The notes below the pieces were generated by a model. It had not been told where the DNA came from and searched no databases. It saw nothing but the letters and a program-made list of their open reading frames with translations. DNA of 37,153 bases from Acidimicrobiaceae bacterium (GTDB taxonomy: Bacteria; Actinomycetota; Acidimicrobiia; Acidimicrobiales; RAAP-2), in the NCBI GenBank assembly GCA_013044265.1, contig JABEUQ010000224.1, forward strand, positions 1-37,153, in the 5' to 3' direction. Below are positions 8,087 through 17,527 of this stretch, one piece after another (position 1 is the first letter of the stretch; the number at the start of each line of letters is the position of its first letter). Both the position numbers and the translations under genes were made by a program.

Positions 8087-9025
8087 ATGAGTCTGGTTAT
8101 CTTGAGCATCGCGGTCATCGTGGTGCTACTCGCCATTCTTCTTCTACTCAAAGCGGTGCGTATCGTCCAGCAAGGCTTCGTGGGCGTCGTCACCCGCTTT
8201 GGAGAGTTCAAGGCTATTCGCAACTCCGGACTCACCTTCATCGTGCCTTTCATCGAAGTCATGAAGATCGTCGACGTGCGCGAGACGCCGCGCACCGGTG
8301 ACCGCCAGCAGGTCATCACTCGCGACAACGTGGCCGTCATCGTCAACGCCACAATCTTCTCCCAAGTGGTCGACGTGCGTCTCGCCCTGTTCACCAACTC
8401 CGACTACTTGGTCAGCACCGACAACCTGGCGCGCACCTCGGTGCGCGCGGTCTTCGGCTCGATCACCCTGGATGAGGCCTTCTCCCAGCGTGAGCGTATT
8501 GGCACGTTGCTACAGACTCAGATGGAGGAGGCCACCGACAAGTGGGGCGTGCGCATCAACCGAGTCGAAGTCTTGGAGATCACGCCGCCCGAACAGATCC
8601 TGCAGGCGATGGCGCTGCAGAAGCAGGCCGATCAAGAGAAGCGTGCACGCATCCTCGAGTCCGAGGGAACCCAGATGTCAGCGGTAAACGTCGCCGACGG
8701 TGAACGCCAGGCCGCGATCAAAGAAGCTGAGGGTGCTCAGCAGTCGGCAATTCTGCGCGCCGAAGGCCTACGCCAGGCCACCATCCTCGAGGCCGAGGGC
8801 CGTGCTCAGGCCGTTGCCCTGGTCTACGCCGCCATCAAAGCTCAAGCACCCGACCCGACGCTGGTGGCCATCCTCCAGCTCGACACGCTGGCCAAGTTCG
8901 CCGAATCCGAGAACACCAAGTTGATCATCCCCGCCGAGAGTGCGGCGCTGCTCGGAGCGGCCCAGGCGCTGCGCAGCGTGATGTCCGACGTGCCCGCCAT
9001 GACGCCGACGGCCCCGGCGTCCTAG
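8087..9025 (+). CDS. SPFH/Band 7 (stomatin-prohibitin-like) membrane protein
   Basis: SPFH proteins are membrane-anchored oligomeric scaffolds. The protein has one N-terminal hydrophobic helix (about residues 3-22, rich in Ile/Leu/Val), then a Band 7 domain with GVVTRFGEFKAI near 33-45 and the central block YLVSTDNLARTSVRAVFGSITLDEAF. A long helical, coiled-coil-prone segment with repeated E-A-E-G units (LESEGTQ, AIKEAEGAQ, LRAEGLRQ, LEAEGRAQ) follows, then a stomatin-type C-terminal segment. The ATG at 8087 has GAGGAG at 8076-8081, spaced 5 bp; a GTG at 8081 lies within that site and is unlikely to be used. The gene is convergent with an NfeD-like gene 3 bp away, the partner this family usually has. 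Confidence 0.9.
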   Translation: MSLVILSIAVIVVLLAILLLLKAVRIVQQGFVGVVTRFGEFKAIRNSGLTFIVPFIEVMKIVDVRETPRTGDRQQVITRDNVAVIVNATIFSQVVDVRLALFTNSDYLVSTDNLARTSVRAVFGSITLDEAFSQRERIGTLLQTQMEEATDKWGVRINRVEVLEITPPEQILQAMALQKQADQEKRARILESEGTQMSAVNVADGERQAAIKEAEGAQQSAILRAEGLRQATILEAEGRAQAVALVYAAIKAQAPDPTLVAILQLDTLAKFAESENTKLIIPAESAALLGAAQALRSVMSDVPAMTPTAPAS

Positions 9026-9028
9026 GGG

Positions 9029-9481
9029 TTAGTGACCGTTCAGGGATTCTCGCGGTTCGACCCACAAAGTCGTGCCGTAGGCCTTGGTGACCACGACCGG
9101 TGTGGCGACCGCGATGCTCGCACCCACGTCGGTGACCGCGCGCCAGTGCTCACCGTGGATCTTGATGCGACCGGGGTGAATCTCGTCGCCGACTTCATCT
9201 TCGACCACGCCGAATTGACCGGTCAACGTCGTCAGGATCGGATTCGCGAGATCGCCGGCCGGCGGGCGCAACTTCTTCAAGGCGTAGGGACGCAAGAGAC
9301 CCATGGTGAGCGCCGTCACGACGAGCCACACGAGCGCTTGGACGGGAAACGACGCTCCGCCCAGGGCCACCACGAAAGCCACTCCTGCGCCGACACCCAC
9401 GAAGAGGGCAGCGAGCGCGTTCGTGTGCAGTTCCGCTAGTCCGCTCAGGACGATGATGACAACCCAGAACAATACGGCCAT
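9029..9481 (-). CDS. NfeD-like membrane protein with C-terminal OB-fold domain
   Basis: NfeD-like proteins are partners of SPFH scaffolds. This 150-residue protein belongs to the short class without the protease domain. It has two or three hydrophobic helices in the first 75 residues (FWVVIIVLSGLAEL, LFVGVGAGVAFVVALGG, ALVWLVVTALTMGLL). A soluble domain with GQFGVVEDEV, GRIKIHGEHWRAV and WVEP follows, the NfeD C-terminal OB-fold. ATG 9481 is chosen over the upstream frame because a TATACT box lies 7 bp before it. Its pairing with the SPFH gene is tail to tail, not in the usual operon. Confidence 0.82.
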   Translation of the reverse strand: MAVLFWVVIIVLSGLAELHTNALAALFVGVGAGVAFVVALGGASFPVQALVWLVVTALTMGLLRPYALKKLRPPAGDLANPILTTLTGQFGVVEDEVGDEIHPGRIKIHGEHWRAVTDVGASIAVATPVVVTKAYGTTLWVEPRESLNGH

Positions 9482-9488
9482 AGCCCGA

Positions 9489-9494
9489 AGTATA
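9489..9494 (-). promoter_or_regulatory. Candidate -10 box of the nfeD-like gene
   Basis: TATACT on the minus strand, 7 bp before the ATG at 9481, with no Shine-Dalgarno site between. This is a leaderless arrangement. Confidence 0.45.
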
Positions 9495-9594
9495 AGAGGA
9501 GGGTGACCTGAGCACACGCACACGCGCAGGGTGCACCGCGTGAGTTGAAAGTCGTAGTTTGAGGCGAAGGTCCTGAACTAGCGCCGCAGAGTAA

Positions 9595-11544
9595 ATGGAG
9601 CTCAGAACTAGGCTGACGAATGTGATTTTGCCGTCAATTGAATCTCCCGCCGACTTAGCAGCTCTGTCCTACGACGAGCTCAACGAACTGAGTGGCGAGA
9701 TTCGTGACTTCATCATCACGTCGGTCAAGAACACTGGAGGACACTTGGGTTCGAACCTGGGTGTCGTTGAACTGACCCTCGCGTTGCATCGCGTCTTTGA
9801 GTCACCCAAGGACATCTTGCTCTTCGACACTGGCCACCAGTCCTACGTGCACAAGTTACTGACTGGACGACGCTACGGATTTAAGGCCCTGCGCAAGCGC
9901 GGCGGTCTCTCGGGATATCCCAACCGCACCGAGAGTCAGCACGACTGGATCGAATCCTCACACGCCTCCACGGCGCTCTCGTACGCGCACGGCCTCTCGG
10001 TGGCTCTCGAGGCCAAGCACGAACTCATTGGCCACGGTGGCGAACGCCACGTCGTGGCTTTCGTCGGCGACGGATCGCTCACCGGCGGCATGGCCTACGA
10101 GGCCCTCAACAATCTCGGTGTCAGTGGACAGCGCGTGGTCATCGTGCTCAATGACAACGGCCGTAGTTACGCACCCACCATTTCTCGACTCTCCACTTCG
10201 CTGACGACGTTGCGTCTGAACAAGACCTATCTCACGTTGCGCCAGCGCATCCGTCGACTGGTTCCGCGCCTGCCACGGTTGGGCAAAGCCGCCTACATGG
10301 GCATCGATGGTTTCACTTCAGTCGTGCGCGAGATGGTGACGCCACACACCTTCTTCGAGAACCTCGGGGTGCGCTACGTCGGCCCCATCGATGGTCATAA
10401 CATCGAAGCAATTGAAGCGACGCTCCGCTCGGCCGCACAGTGGGACGGTCCCATCGTCGTACACGCCTTGACCGAGAAGGGCCGTGGCTACGAGCCCGCG
10501 ACGTCGGACATGCTCAAGATGCACGATTACAAATTGCCGGCGCGTCTCAACGACGAGGATGTTCCTACACTCTCCTTCACTCAAGTCTTCTCCGAAGCGC
10601 TGATGACCGAGGCGCGAAAGGACGATCGCATCGTGGCCATCACCGCGGCCATGGCCGGCCCGACTGGACTGCTGCCCTTCCAGGAGGCCTACCCGCGACG
10701 GTTCTTCGACGTGGGCATCGCCGAACAACACGCGGTCACGGCGGCGGCCGGGATGGCCATGGGCGGACTCAAACCAGTGGTCGCCTTTTACTCGACGTTC
10801 TTTTCGCGCGCTTTCGACCAAGCCAACCTCGACGTAGGTCTGCTGAACTTGCCGGTTGTTTTCATCTTTGACCGCGCGGGTATCACGGGTGACGATGGAC
10901 CTTCACACCATGGTGTGCTCGACATCGCCCTCTGTCTCGCCATCCCCAACATGACCATTTTCGCACCCTCGTGCACCGCCGAGATCGCGATCATGTTGAA
11001 TAGCGCGCTCGCCTTGAACGGACCCAGCGCTCTGCGTTTCGCCAAGACCCCGCCGCGACCCTTCGATGGCCAGCACGGCGAAGGACTGCACGCGCGCCGG
11101 GTGCACCAAGGTGACGGTTCGCTCTGCGTGCTCGCACTGGGCAAGATGGCCGCCAGCGCCTACGAGGCGCTCGAACTCATGGCCAACGCCGCGCGTGTCA
11201 CTCTCTACGATGTGCGCGTCCTACCTCCCGACCCTGAGATGATCGATGACGCCGTGCACCACGAGCGCGTCATCACTATTGAAGACGGCACCCGTCACGG
11301 TGGCGCGGGTACCCTAATCGTCTCGGCGGTGCGCAATCGTGCCCAGGAACTCGGCCGCGCCTTTCCCACCACCCGTATCCTCGGCGTGCCTCGCGCCTAT
11401 CTCGAGCACCACCATCCCGACGCATTGCTGGCCGAGATCGGCCTCGATCCGGCGGGTATCGCCGGCGCCATTGAGCGTCTGTTGCACGACGAAGCAGAAT
11501 TCCCTCGGATATTGCCCGAGGCACCGCGCCCGCGCTACCTATAA
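9595..11544 (+). CDS. dxs: 1-deoxy-D-xylulose-5-phosphate synthase
   Basis: Dxs condenses pyruvate and glyceraldehyde 3-phosphate with thiamine diphosphate and starts the MEP isoprenoid pathway. Visible motifs are IESPADLAALSYDELNELSGEIR at the N-terminus, DTGHQSYVHKLLTGR, the TPP/Mg site GDGSLTGGMAYEALNN from about residue 158, the transketolase pyrimidine domain with DVGIAEQHAVTAAAGMA, DRAGITGDDGPSHHG, and a transketolase C domain with TIEDGTRHGGAGT. At 649 residues it is of normal length. The start is the ATG at 9595, which has no clear Shine-Dalgarno site. A 113-bp gap separates it from the divergent nfeD-like gene. No other MEP gene is present. Confidence 0.97.
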   Translation: MELRTRLTNVILPSIESPADLAALSYDELNELSGEIRDFIITSVKNTGGHLGSNLGVVELTLALHRVFESPKDILLFDTGHQSYVHKLLTGRRYGFKALRKRGGLSGYPNRTESQHDWIESSHASTALSYAHGLSVALEAKHELIGHGGERHVVAFVGDGSLTGGMAYEALNNLGVSGQRVVIVLNDNGRSYAPTISRLSTSLTTLRLNKTYLTLRQRIRRLVPRLPRLGKAAYMGIDGFTSVVREMVTPHTFFENLGVRYVGPIDGHNIEAIEATLRSAAQWDGPIVVHALTEKGRGYEPATSDMLKMHDYKLPARLNDEDVPTLSFTQVFSEALMTEARKDDRIVAITAAMAGPTGLLPFQEAYPRRFFDVGIAEQHAVTAAAGMAMGGLKPVVAFYSTFFSRAFDQANLDVGLLNLPVVFIFDRAGITGDDGPSHHGVLDIALCLAIPNMTIFAPSCTAEIAIMLNSALALNGPSALRFAKTPPRPFDGQHGEGLHARRVHQGDGSLCVLALGKMAASAYEALELMANAARVTLYDVRVLPPDPEMIDDAVHHERVITIEDGTRHGGAGTLIVSAVRNRAQELGRAFPTTRILGVPRAYLEHHHPDALLAEIGLDPAGIAGAIERLLHDEAEFPRILPEAPRPRYL

Positions 11545-11594
11545 CACCACGCCCAAAGTATTTCGAATCTCGTCACGATACGAAGCCCGACTCC

Positions 11595-11600
11595 TACGAT
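11595..11600 (+). promoter_or_regulatory. Candidate -10 box of msrB
   Basis: TACGAT lies 6 bp before the ATG at 11607, with no Shine-Dalgarno site. This fits leaderless initiation. A GTG at 11601 directly after the box is the less likely start. Confidence 0.4.
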
Positions 11601-11606
11601 GTGTCC

Positions 11607-12005
11607 ATGAACTTCGACGTGATCAAGACCGAAGATGAATGGAAGGCTGAGCTTTCCCCCGAACGTTTCGAAGTGCTGCGCCGTGCGGCCACGGAACGAC
11701 CGTTCACTGGTTCGTTACTGCACGTCGATGATGAGGGCGCTTTCACGTGCGGCGGGTGCGGGCAGTTGCTCTTCACCAGTGGCCAGAAATTCGACTCGGG
11801 CTGCGGCTGGCCGAGTTTCGACGCCTGCGTGCCCGCCAGCATCATCGAGCGCGAGGACAACTCGCTGTTCCAACGTCGCGTCGAAATACTGTGCTCGAAG
11901 TGCGGCGGGCACCTTGGTCACGTCTTCCCCGATGGTCCCACACCCACTGGACTTCGCTACTGCGTGAATTCACTCGCGATTGACTTCGCCAAGGAAGCGA
12001 ACTAA
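11607..12005 (+). CDS. msrB: Peptide-methionine (R)-S-oxide reductase MsrB
   Basis: MsrB reduces methionine-R-sulfoxide in proteins. The zinc-binding type is evident from two CxxC pairs (Cys48/Cys51 in CGGC and Cys96/Cys99 in CSKC). The catalytic cysteine is Cys119 in LRYCVNS, and Cys66 in the SGCGWPSF block is a candidate recycling cysteine. GGHLGHVFPDGP is intact. At 132 residues it is a typical stand-alone MsrB. It lies 62 bp after dxs with its own -10-like box. The stop overlaps the stop of convergent ftsX within CTAA (12002-12005). Confidence 0.96.
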   Translation: MNFDVIKTEDEWKAELSPERFEVLRRAATERPFTGSLLHVDDEGAFTCGGCGQLLFTSGQKFDSGCGWPSFDACVPASIIEREDNSLFQRRVEILCSKCGGHLGHVFPDGPTPTGLRYCVNSLAIDFAKEAN

Positions 12006-12856
12006 ACGTCGAGGAAGCGACGAATGGCCACGGCCGAGCCGACTGAGCCAATCACCGCGCCCACCAATAGCACCACAATGTTCGTGCCCCACACTTTGGC
12101 GGCGTCGAGAGCGAATTCGTTATGGAGCGGGTACCAGACGTGAAATGCCCACACCGCGAGCATGGCCACGCCCGAGCCCAGTAGTCCTTGAATGAAGCCT
12201 TCAGTGATATACGGCACTCGAATGAACCAGTTCGTGGCCCCCACGAGTTTCATCACCGAAACCTCTCGACGACGGGTGAAGATGGCCATTCGGATGGTAT
12301 TGAGGATCAGCACGGATGCTGAGAGCAACAACACGCCCGCCAGAGCCAGGAAGACCACTTGCAGGATACGAATGGTGTGGCTCATCTCGCGAATCTGCTG
12401 CACCGGAGCGGTGACGGTTAAAACCCCGGGCTGGTGCAAAAAGGTCGAGATGACAGTGAGCGCGTCAGTGGGCACAGTGGGGGTACAGCGAAACGAGGTG
12501 GGCATGTCCGCGACCTTGAGGGCCTGGAACTCGTCAATGGGCACGGTACTACGCGCCTCGTTGTAGTCCTGGAGCTGCGTGGTGTAATAGCAACTCTTCA
12601 CGATGGGCATCTGGGTCAGTTGAGTCTTGACCGAAGAGATCTCCCCCGGCGTCGCGGTGGCACTCAGCCACACGCGCACCTGGGTACCCCGTTGCCAACT
12701 CGCCGAGGCCTGGGCCGCACTCTGTTTGAGCAGCAGGGCCCCACCAACCAGGGAAAGCGAGACGGCGACGGTGAGTACTGCGGCGATCGTCATCATGCGA
12801 TTGCGCCACAGATTAGAAAAAGTCTCCTTGAAGGCGTAGCGGAGGTAGACGCGCAT
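12002..12856 (-). CDS. ftsX: Cell-division protein FtsX (permease-like)
   Basis: FtsX, with FtsE, forms an ABC-transporter-like complex at the division site that activates peptidoglycan hydrolases. This 284-residue protein has the expected layout. One N-terminal helix (about 21-43) is followed by an extracellular domain of about 115 residues. Three further helices follow: ILQVVFLALAGVLLLSASVL, FIQGLLGSGVAMLAVWAF and IVVLLVGAVIGSVGSAVA. The N-terminal RYAFKETFSNLWRNRMMTIAAV block is typical of the actinobacterial family. Its ATG overlaps the ftsE stop by 1 bp (TGATG), implying translational coupling. In mycobacteria smpB follows ftsX; here msrB follows on the opposite strand. Confidence 0.95.
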   Translation of the reverse strand: MRVYLRYAFKETFSNLWRNRMMTIAAVLTVAVSLSLVGGALLLKQSAAQASASWQRGTQVRVWLSATATPGEISSVKTQLTQMPIVKSCYYTTQLQDYNEARSTVPIDEFQALKVADMPTSFRCTPTVPTDALTVISTFLHQPGVLTVTAPVQQIREMSHTIRILQVVFLALAGVLLLSASVLILNTIRMAIFTRRREVSVMKLVGATNWFIRVPYITEGFIQGLLGSGVAMLAVWAFHVWYPLHNEFALDAAKVWGTNIVVLLVGAVIGSVGSAVAIRRFLDV

Positions 12857-13554
12857 CAGATCGCCAGCCCTTCCTCGACGCCGTAGACCCCGCGCACTTG
12901 GTCACGAATGAGCTCCCCACGATCGAGCTCGATGACTCGCCGACGCATCCGGTCCACGAGGGCCTTGTCGTGGGTGGCCATCACGACGGTCGTGCCCGTG
13001 CGGTTAATGCGCTCGAGTAGGGCCATAATGGATTCAGAGTTCGTCGGGTCCAAGTTGCCCGTCGGTTCGTCGGCGAGCAAGATGAGTGGTCGATTCACGA
13101 ACGCACGCGCTACCGCGACGCGCTGCTGCTCACCACCCGAGAGCTCACTGGGCAAATTGTCAGACTTGTTGCCCAATCCCACGAGGTCCAGGATCTGAGG
13201 CACCTGGTTATCCACCGTGGAGCGGGGACGCCCAATCACTTCCAGAGCGAAGGCAACGTTCTCGAAGACAGTCTTATTCGGCAGCAGACGAAAGTCCTGG
13301 AAGACGCAACCGATGTTGCGACGCAAGTAGGGTACGCGCCACTTCGGCAAGTTACCGATATCGCGACCAGCCTCCAGAATTCGACCCTGGTCGGGTAACT
13401 CCTCACGCAACAACAGACGTAAGAACGTTGTTTTTCCAGAACCCGATGCTCCCACCAAGAAGACGAACTCGCCCTTTTCAATGTCTAGCGAAATATTGGT
13501 GAGAGCGGGAGTTCCGTTCTTATACGTTTTAGAGACATTCTCAAAGCGAATCAC
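12856..13554 (-). CDS. ftsE: Cell-division ATP-binding protein FtsE
   Basis: FtsE is the ATPase of the FtsEX complex. All ABC motifs are present: Walker A GASGSGKT near residues 36-43, the signature [15 protein letters not shown], Walker [14 protein letters not shown], and the switch histidine in VVMATHDKA. It has 232 residues, as expected. The GTG start at 13554 is preceded by GAGGAGGT about 7 bp upstream, one of the strongest Shine-Dalgarno sites in the window. A 125-bp gap separates it from prfB upstream, so it may have its own promoter. It is coupled to ftsX by TGATG. Confidence 0.97.
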   Translation of the reverse strand: MIRFENVSKTYKNGTPALTNISLDIEKGEFVFLVGASGSGKTTFLRLLLREELPDQGRILEAGRDIGNLPKWRVPYLRRNIGCVFQDFRLLPNKTVFENVAFALEVIGRPRSTVDNQVPQILDLVGLGNKSDNLPSELSGGEQQRVAVARAFVNRPLILLADEPTGNLDPTNSESIMALLERINRTGTTVVMATHDKALVDRMRRRVIELDRGELIRDQVRGVYGVEEGLAI

Positions 13555-13679
13555 GCAAACACCTCCTCACTCGATCACGCGCAACCAGTACCGTCGCGCA
13601 TAGTTATTGACACATTCTAGTTTGGGGGCAACGTGCGACGGCTCCCCAGCGCCCTGTAATCACTGGCGTTGTGAACTTA

Positions 13680-14822
13680 TTACGACCGAGAACGTTGACG
13701 ACGTAGTTCTGCTTCCATGAATCCGTCGAGGTCACCATCGAGCACCGCGTCAACGTTACCGGTCTCGTACTCCGTGCGGTGATCCTTCACCAATTGGTAC
13801 GGCGCCTGCACGTAGGAACGAATCTGCGAGCCCCAGGCGTTGTCACCACGGTTGCCACTGAGCGCATCGAGTTCGGACTGGCGCTCAGCGCGGGCGCGCT
13901 CGGCAAGTTTGGCCACCAATATCTGCATCGCACGGTCGCGGTTCTGATGCTGGGACCGTTCATTTTGGCAACTCACCACGATGTTGGTGGGCAAGTGCGT
14001 GATGCGTACGGCCGAGTCCGTCTTGTTGATGTGCTGTCCGCCGGCACCCGAGGCACGATAGGTATCGATGCGTAGGTCCTTCTCTTCGACTTCGACCTCG
14101 CCGTCGTCCTCGAGTAGGGGGGTCACCTCAAGACTGGCGAAACTCGTCTGGCGTCGCGCCTGAGAATCGAAGGGACTGATGCGCACGAGGCGATGGACTC
14201 CGCGCTCCGCACCAAGCCAGCCGTACGCGAAACGACCCTTGACGATGAACGTCGCCGACAAGAGTCCCGCCTCTTGACCCTCGGTCGCCTCATCGACTTC
14301 GATACTGAAACCTCGTCGCTCGGCCCAACGCATGTACGTGCGCAGCAGCATCTCGGTCCAGTCCTGGGCGTCGGTCCCACCGGCTCCCGCGTGCAGTTCT
14401 ACGATCGCGTCGTTCTCGTCGTAGGGCCCGCTAAAGAGACTCTGCGTCTCGAGTGCGGTGATCTGGGCGCTAATGTGCGCGACCGTCTCGGAGAGTTCGC
14501 TCAATAGTGACCAGTCGGCTTCACCCCCGGCCAACGTCTCGCGCGAAAACTCAGTCAGCACAGCGGCATCGTCCAAGTTCGTTCGCAGGGCGTCGAAACT
14601 CTCGAGGTCGGCGCTGAGGCGTCCGAGTTCAGTGGTCACCTCTCGAGCGTGATCCTGATTGGACCACAGGTCGGGATCGGCGGCGGCCTCGTTCAACTCT
14701 TCGTGACGCACACGGCGTTCATCGATCTTCAGGTACTCGCGTGCGGCGAGCCAACGACTCTCGAGTTCCTCGAGAGTCGTCTGGGCGTCGCGTAGCGCGT
14801 TCTCAGCCTTAGGGTCGGCCAT
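13680..14822 (-). CDS. prfB: Peptide chain release factor 2
   Basis: RF2 releases the nascent peptide at UGA and UAA codons. The stop-recognition tripeptide SPF (residues 216-218, in VRISPFDSQARRQTSF) and the catalytic GGQ (261-263, in SGAGGQHINKTDSAVR) are intact. The frame is continuous from the start, so there is no programmed +1 frameshift site of the E. coli prfB type. I place the start at ATG 14822 (MADPKAENALRDAQ), which overlaps the secA end by 14 bp and gives 380 residues. GTG codons up to 14852 are in frame but would deepen the overlap. The gene is cotranscribed with secA in all likelihood. Confidence 0.96.
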   Translation of the reverse strand: MADPKAENALRDAQTTLEELESRWLAAREYLKIDERRVRHEELNEAAADPDLWSNQDHAREVTTELGRLSADLESFDALRTNLDDAAVLTEFSRETLAGGEADWSLLSELSETVAHISAQITALETQSLFSGPYDENDAIVELHAGAGGTDAQDWTEMLLRTYMRWAERRGFSIEVDEATEGQEAGLLSATFIVKGRFAYGWLGAERGVHRLVRISPFDSQARRQTSFASLEVTPLLEDDGEVEVEEKDLRIDTYRASGAGGQHINKTDSAVRITHLPTNIVVSCQNERSQHQNRDRAMQILVAKLAERARAERQSELDALSGNRGDNAWGSQIRSYVQAPYQLVKDHRTEYETGNVDAVLDGDLDGFMEAELRRQRSRS

Positions 14823-17508
14823 GGCACTGCTTGAACTTCCGCCCCGAACCACACCAGCACGGCTCGTTGCGGCCTATCTTCTCACCTTCCTTGGGCACCG
14901 ACTTCGTTTCCGACGCGGTGACCGTTCCGACGTGAGCCGGGAGCCCGATTTCGCTCTCGGCGACGATGTCCACGTTGGTGACGGCGAGTTCGAGGCCCGA
15001 GTCCGCCGCGTCAGCCTGGGCGGCCTCGTCGACCACGGACTGCGCTTCGACGTGGGTGATGTAACGCACGTAGTCCTTATTGATCGAGACCAGCAGTTCT
15101 TCGAAGAGCTCGTAGCCTTCCTTCTGCCAGGCCGTGAGCGGATCTTGCTGGGCGACTTGACGCAAGTAGATGCCGTCGCGCAAGTAGTCCATGTCCGAGA
15201 GGTGCTCGCGCCAACGCTGATCCACGACCTGGAGCATCACGTCGCGCTCAATCTCTCTGGCGGTCTCGAACCCTTCGGGGAAGCCTTCACACTTAGCCTG
15301 GTAGAGCTTAAGTGAATCCTCCACCACCAGCGCCACGACATCGTTGCGGTCGCCGTAGGCACTGAGCGTCTCCTCGTTGAGCGTGAGGGGGTAGTAGCTC
15401 ATTAATTCGTTCAGCAGAGCCCGAAGGTCCCATTCTTCGTAGAACTCACTGTCGAGTTGATTCTCGACAACGCTCGTGAGAACTTCTTCGATGAGTTCAA
15501 TGGTCATGTCGTGCATGTCCTCACCGTCAATGACCATCTGTCGGCGTCCGTAGATGACCTTGCGCTGTTCGTTCATCACTTCGTCGTACTTGAGCACGTC
15601 CTTGCGAATCTCGGCATTGCGACCTTCAACGGTGTTCTGTGCGCGCTCGATGGCTTTGGAGACCATCTTCGCCTCAATCGGCACATCCTCCGGCATAGCG
15701 CGCCCCATCACCCAACTGACGGCACCGGTGGCGAAGAGTCGCAAAAGGTCATCTTCGAGGGACAAGAAGAAGCGGCTCTCACCGGGGTCACCTTGACGGC
15801 CCGAACGTCCGCGCAACTGATTATCGATTCGACGTGAATCGTGACGTTCCGATCCGAGCACGTAGAGACCGCCCAAGGCGCGTACCTCATCGCCCTCGGC
15901 GAGGCACATGGCCTTGAACTTGGCTTCAGCGGCGGCCACCAATTGGGTGTAGTTTTCGTCCTCGGGCTTGATGCCCTGGCCCTGCACTTCTCGCGCGGCG
16001 AGTCCTTCGGGGTTACCACCCAAGATGACGTCCACGCCTCGACCCGCCATGTTGGTCGCGACGGTCAGGGAGAACTTACGGCCCGCCTGGGCAACGATCT
16101 CTGCCTCGCGGAAGTGATGCTTGGCGTTCAGGACCTCGTGGGCAATGCCCGCTTTGGAGAGTTCGCGCGAGATCAACTCGGACTTCTCAACGGAGGCGGT
16201 ACCGAGCAGAATGGGCTGACCCTTGGTGTTGCGCTCGCGAACTTCTTCAATAATCGATGCGATCTTACCGGCCTCAGTCTTGTAGATCAGGTCGGGCAAG
16301 TCCTTGCGCTGGGGGGGACGATGGGTGGGGATCGGCACCACCGAGAGGTTGTACGTGCCACCGAACTCGCTGGCCTCGGTCTCGGCGGTACCGGTCATAC
16401 CGGCGAGTTTCTCGTAGAGACGGAAATAGTTCTGCAGCGTCACCGTGGCCCAGGTGTGGTTCTCCTCCTGGATACGCACTCGCTCCTTCGCCTCGACGGC
16501 CTGGTGTAAACCGTCGGACCAGCGCCGTCCGTCCAGAGTACGACCGGTGAACTCGTCGATGATCTTGACCACGCCACCGTCGACCAGGTATTCCTTATCG
16601 CGGTGGTGCAGTTCCTTGGCGCGCAACGCCTGGCCCAGTTGGTGCACGTAATTCGTGGCCACCGCGTCGTAGAGATTGTTGACGCCGAGCAGTTTCTCGA
16701 CCTTCTCGATACCGGCCTCGGTCGGGATCACCGTCTTCTTCTCCTCGTCAACTTCGTAGTCGTCGTCGCGCACGAGCGTACGAGCGATAGAGGCGAACTG
16801 GTAGTAGAGCTTGGTGACGTCGTCGGCGGGACCCGAGATGATCAGCGGGGTACGCGCCTCGTCGATCAGAATCGAGTCGACCTCGTCGACGATGGCGAAG
16901 TGATGGCCGCGTTGGACCATGTGTTCGCGCCGACGCGCCATGTTGTCGCGCAGATAGTCGAAACCGAATTCAGTATTAGTGCCGTAGGTGATATCGCAGG
17001 CGTAGGCATCACGCTTCTGATCGAACTCGGGTAGATCCGGACCCACCCGACCGACGCTGAGACCCAACCAGCGGTGCAACTGACCCATCCAGTTGGCATC
17101 ACGCGTGGCGAGATAATCGTTCACGGTCACCACGTGCACGCCCTGACCGGCCAGTGCATTCAAATAGACCGGCAACGTCGACACGAGAGTCTTACCCTCA
17201 CCGGTCTTCATTTCGGCGATCCACCCGAAGTGCAGAGCCATGCCACCCATAAGTTGAACGTCGTAGTGTCGCTGACCGAGCACGCGCGTGGCGGCCTCGC
17301 GCACGACCGCGTAGGCCTCAATCAGTAGGTCGTCCAACGTCTCGCCTTCGGCGAGACGCTCCTTAAAGACGTCGGTCTTGGCCCGCAGTTCGGCATCGGT
17401 GAGACCGGCCATATCTCCGGATAAGGCATTGATAGGACCGACGAGTTCGGCGAGCTGCTTGGCGCGCTTTCCTTCACCGGCCTTGAGGATCTTCTGGAAC
17501 ACACTCAT
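14809..17508 (-). CDS. secA: Preprotein translocase ATPase SecA
   Basis: SecA is the motor that drives preproteins through SecYEG. The 899-residue protein has the nucleotide-binding domain 1 motif MKTGEGKT (about 100-107), the DEVD box in IVDEVDSILIDEARTPLIISG, the preprotein cross-linking domain, domain 2 with GTASVEKSE and NMAGRGVDV, QLRGRSGRQGDPG, and the C-terminal SEC-C zinc motif (CWCGSGRKFKQCHG). It is the housekeeping SecA1 type by length and zinc tail. ATG 17508 is preceded by a TAGTGT box, 9 bp away, with no Shine-Dalgarno site. prfB starts within its last codons. A 249-bp gap with no recognisable gene separates it from wbbL. Confidence 0.98.
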   Translation of the reverse strand: MSVFQKILKAGEGKRAKQLAELVGPINALSGDMAGLTDAELRAKTDVFKERLAEGETLDDLLIEAYAVVREAATRVLGQRHYDVQLMGGMALHFGWIAEMKTGEGKTLVSTLPVYLNALAGQGVHVVTVNDYLATRDANWMGQLHRWLGLSVGRVGPDLPEFDQKRDAYACDITYGTNTEFGFDYLRDNMARRREHMVQRGHHFAIVDEVDSILIDEARTPLIISGPADDVTKLYYQFASIARTLVRDDDYEVDEEKKTVIPTEAGIEKVEKLLGVNNLYDAVATNYVHQLGQALRAKELHHRDKEYLVDGGVVKIIDEFTGRTLDGRRWSDGLHQAVEAKERVRIQEENHTWATVTLQNYFRLYEKLAGMTGTAETEASEFGGTYNLSVVPIPTHRPPQRKDLPDLIYKTEAGKIASIIEEVRERNTKGQPILLGTASVEKSELISRELSKAGIAHEVLNAKHHFREAEIVAQAGRKFSLTVATNMAGRGVDVILGGNPEGLAAREVQGQGIKPEDENYTQLVAAAEAKFKAMCLAEGDEVRALGGLYVLGSERHDSRRIDNQLRGRSGRQGDPGESRFFLSLEDDLLRLFATGAVSWVMGRAMPEDVPIEAKMVSKAIERAQNTVEGRNAEIRKDVLKYDEVMNEQRKVIYGRRQMVIDGEDMHDMTIELIEEVLTSVVENQLDSEFYEEWDLRALLNELMSYYPLTLNEETLSAYGDRNDVVALVVEDSLKLYQAKCEGFPEGFETAREIERDVMLQVVDQRWREHLSDMDYLRDGIYLRQVAQQDPLTAWQKEGYELFEELLVSINKDYVRYITHVEAQSVVDEAAQADAADSGLELAVTNVDIVAESEIGLPAHVGTVTASETKSVPKEGEKIGRNEPCWCGSGRKFKQCHGRP

Positions 17509-17517
17509 GACGTAACA

Positions 17518-17527
17518 ACACTACCGG
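17518..17527 (-). promoter_or_regulatory. Candidate extended -10 promoter of secA
   Basis: On the minus strand CCGG-TAGTGT ends 9 bp before the secA ATG. The CCGGTAG..T form recurs upstream of metH and tldD. No convincing -35 hexamer is seen at 17 bp spacing. Confidence 0.45.

Noticed and set aside
13680..14852. Programmed frameshift in prfB
   Set aside because: The frame is continuous from the start to the stop, with no early in-frame TGA.
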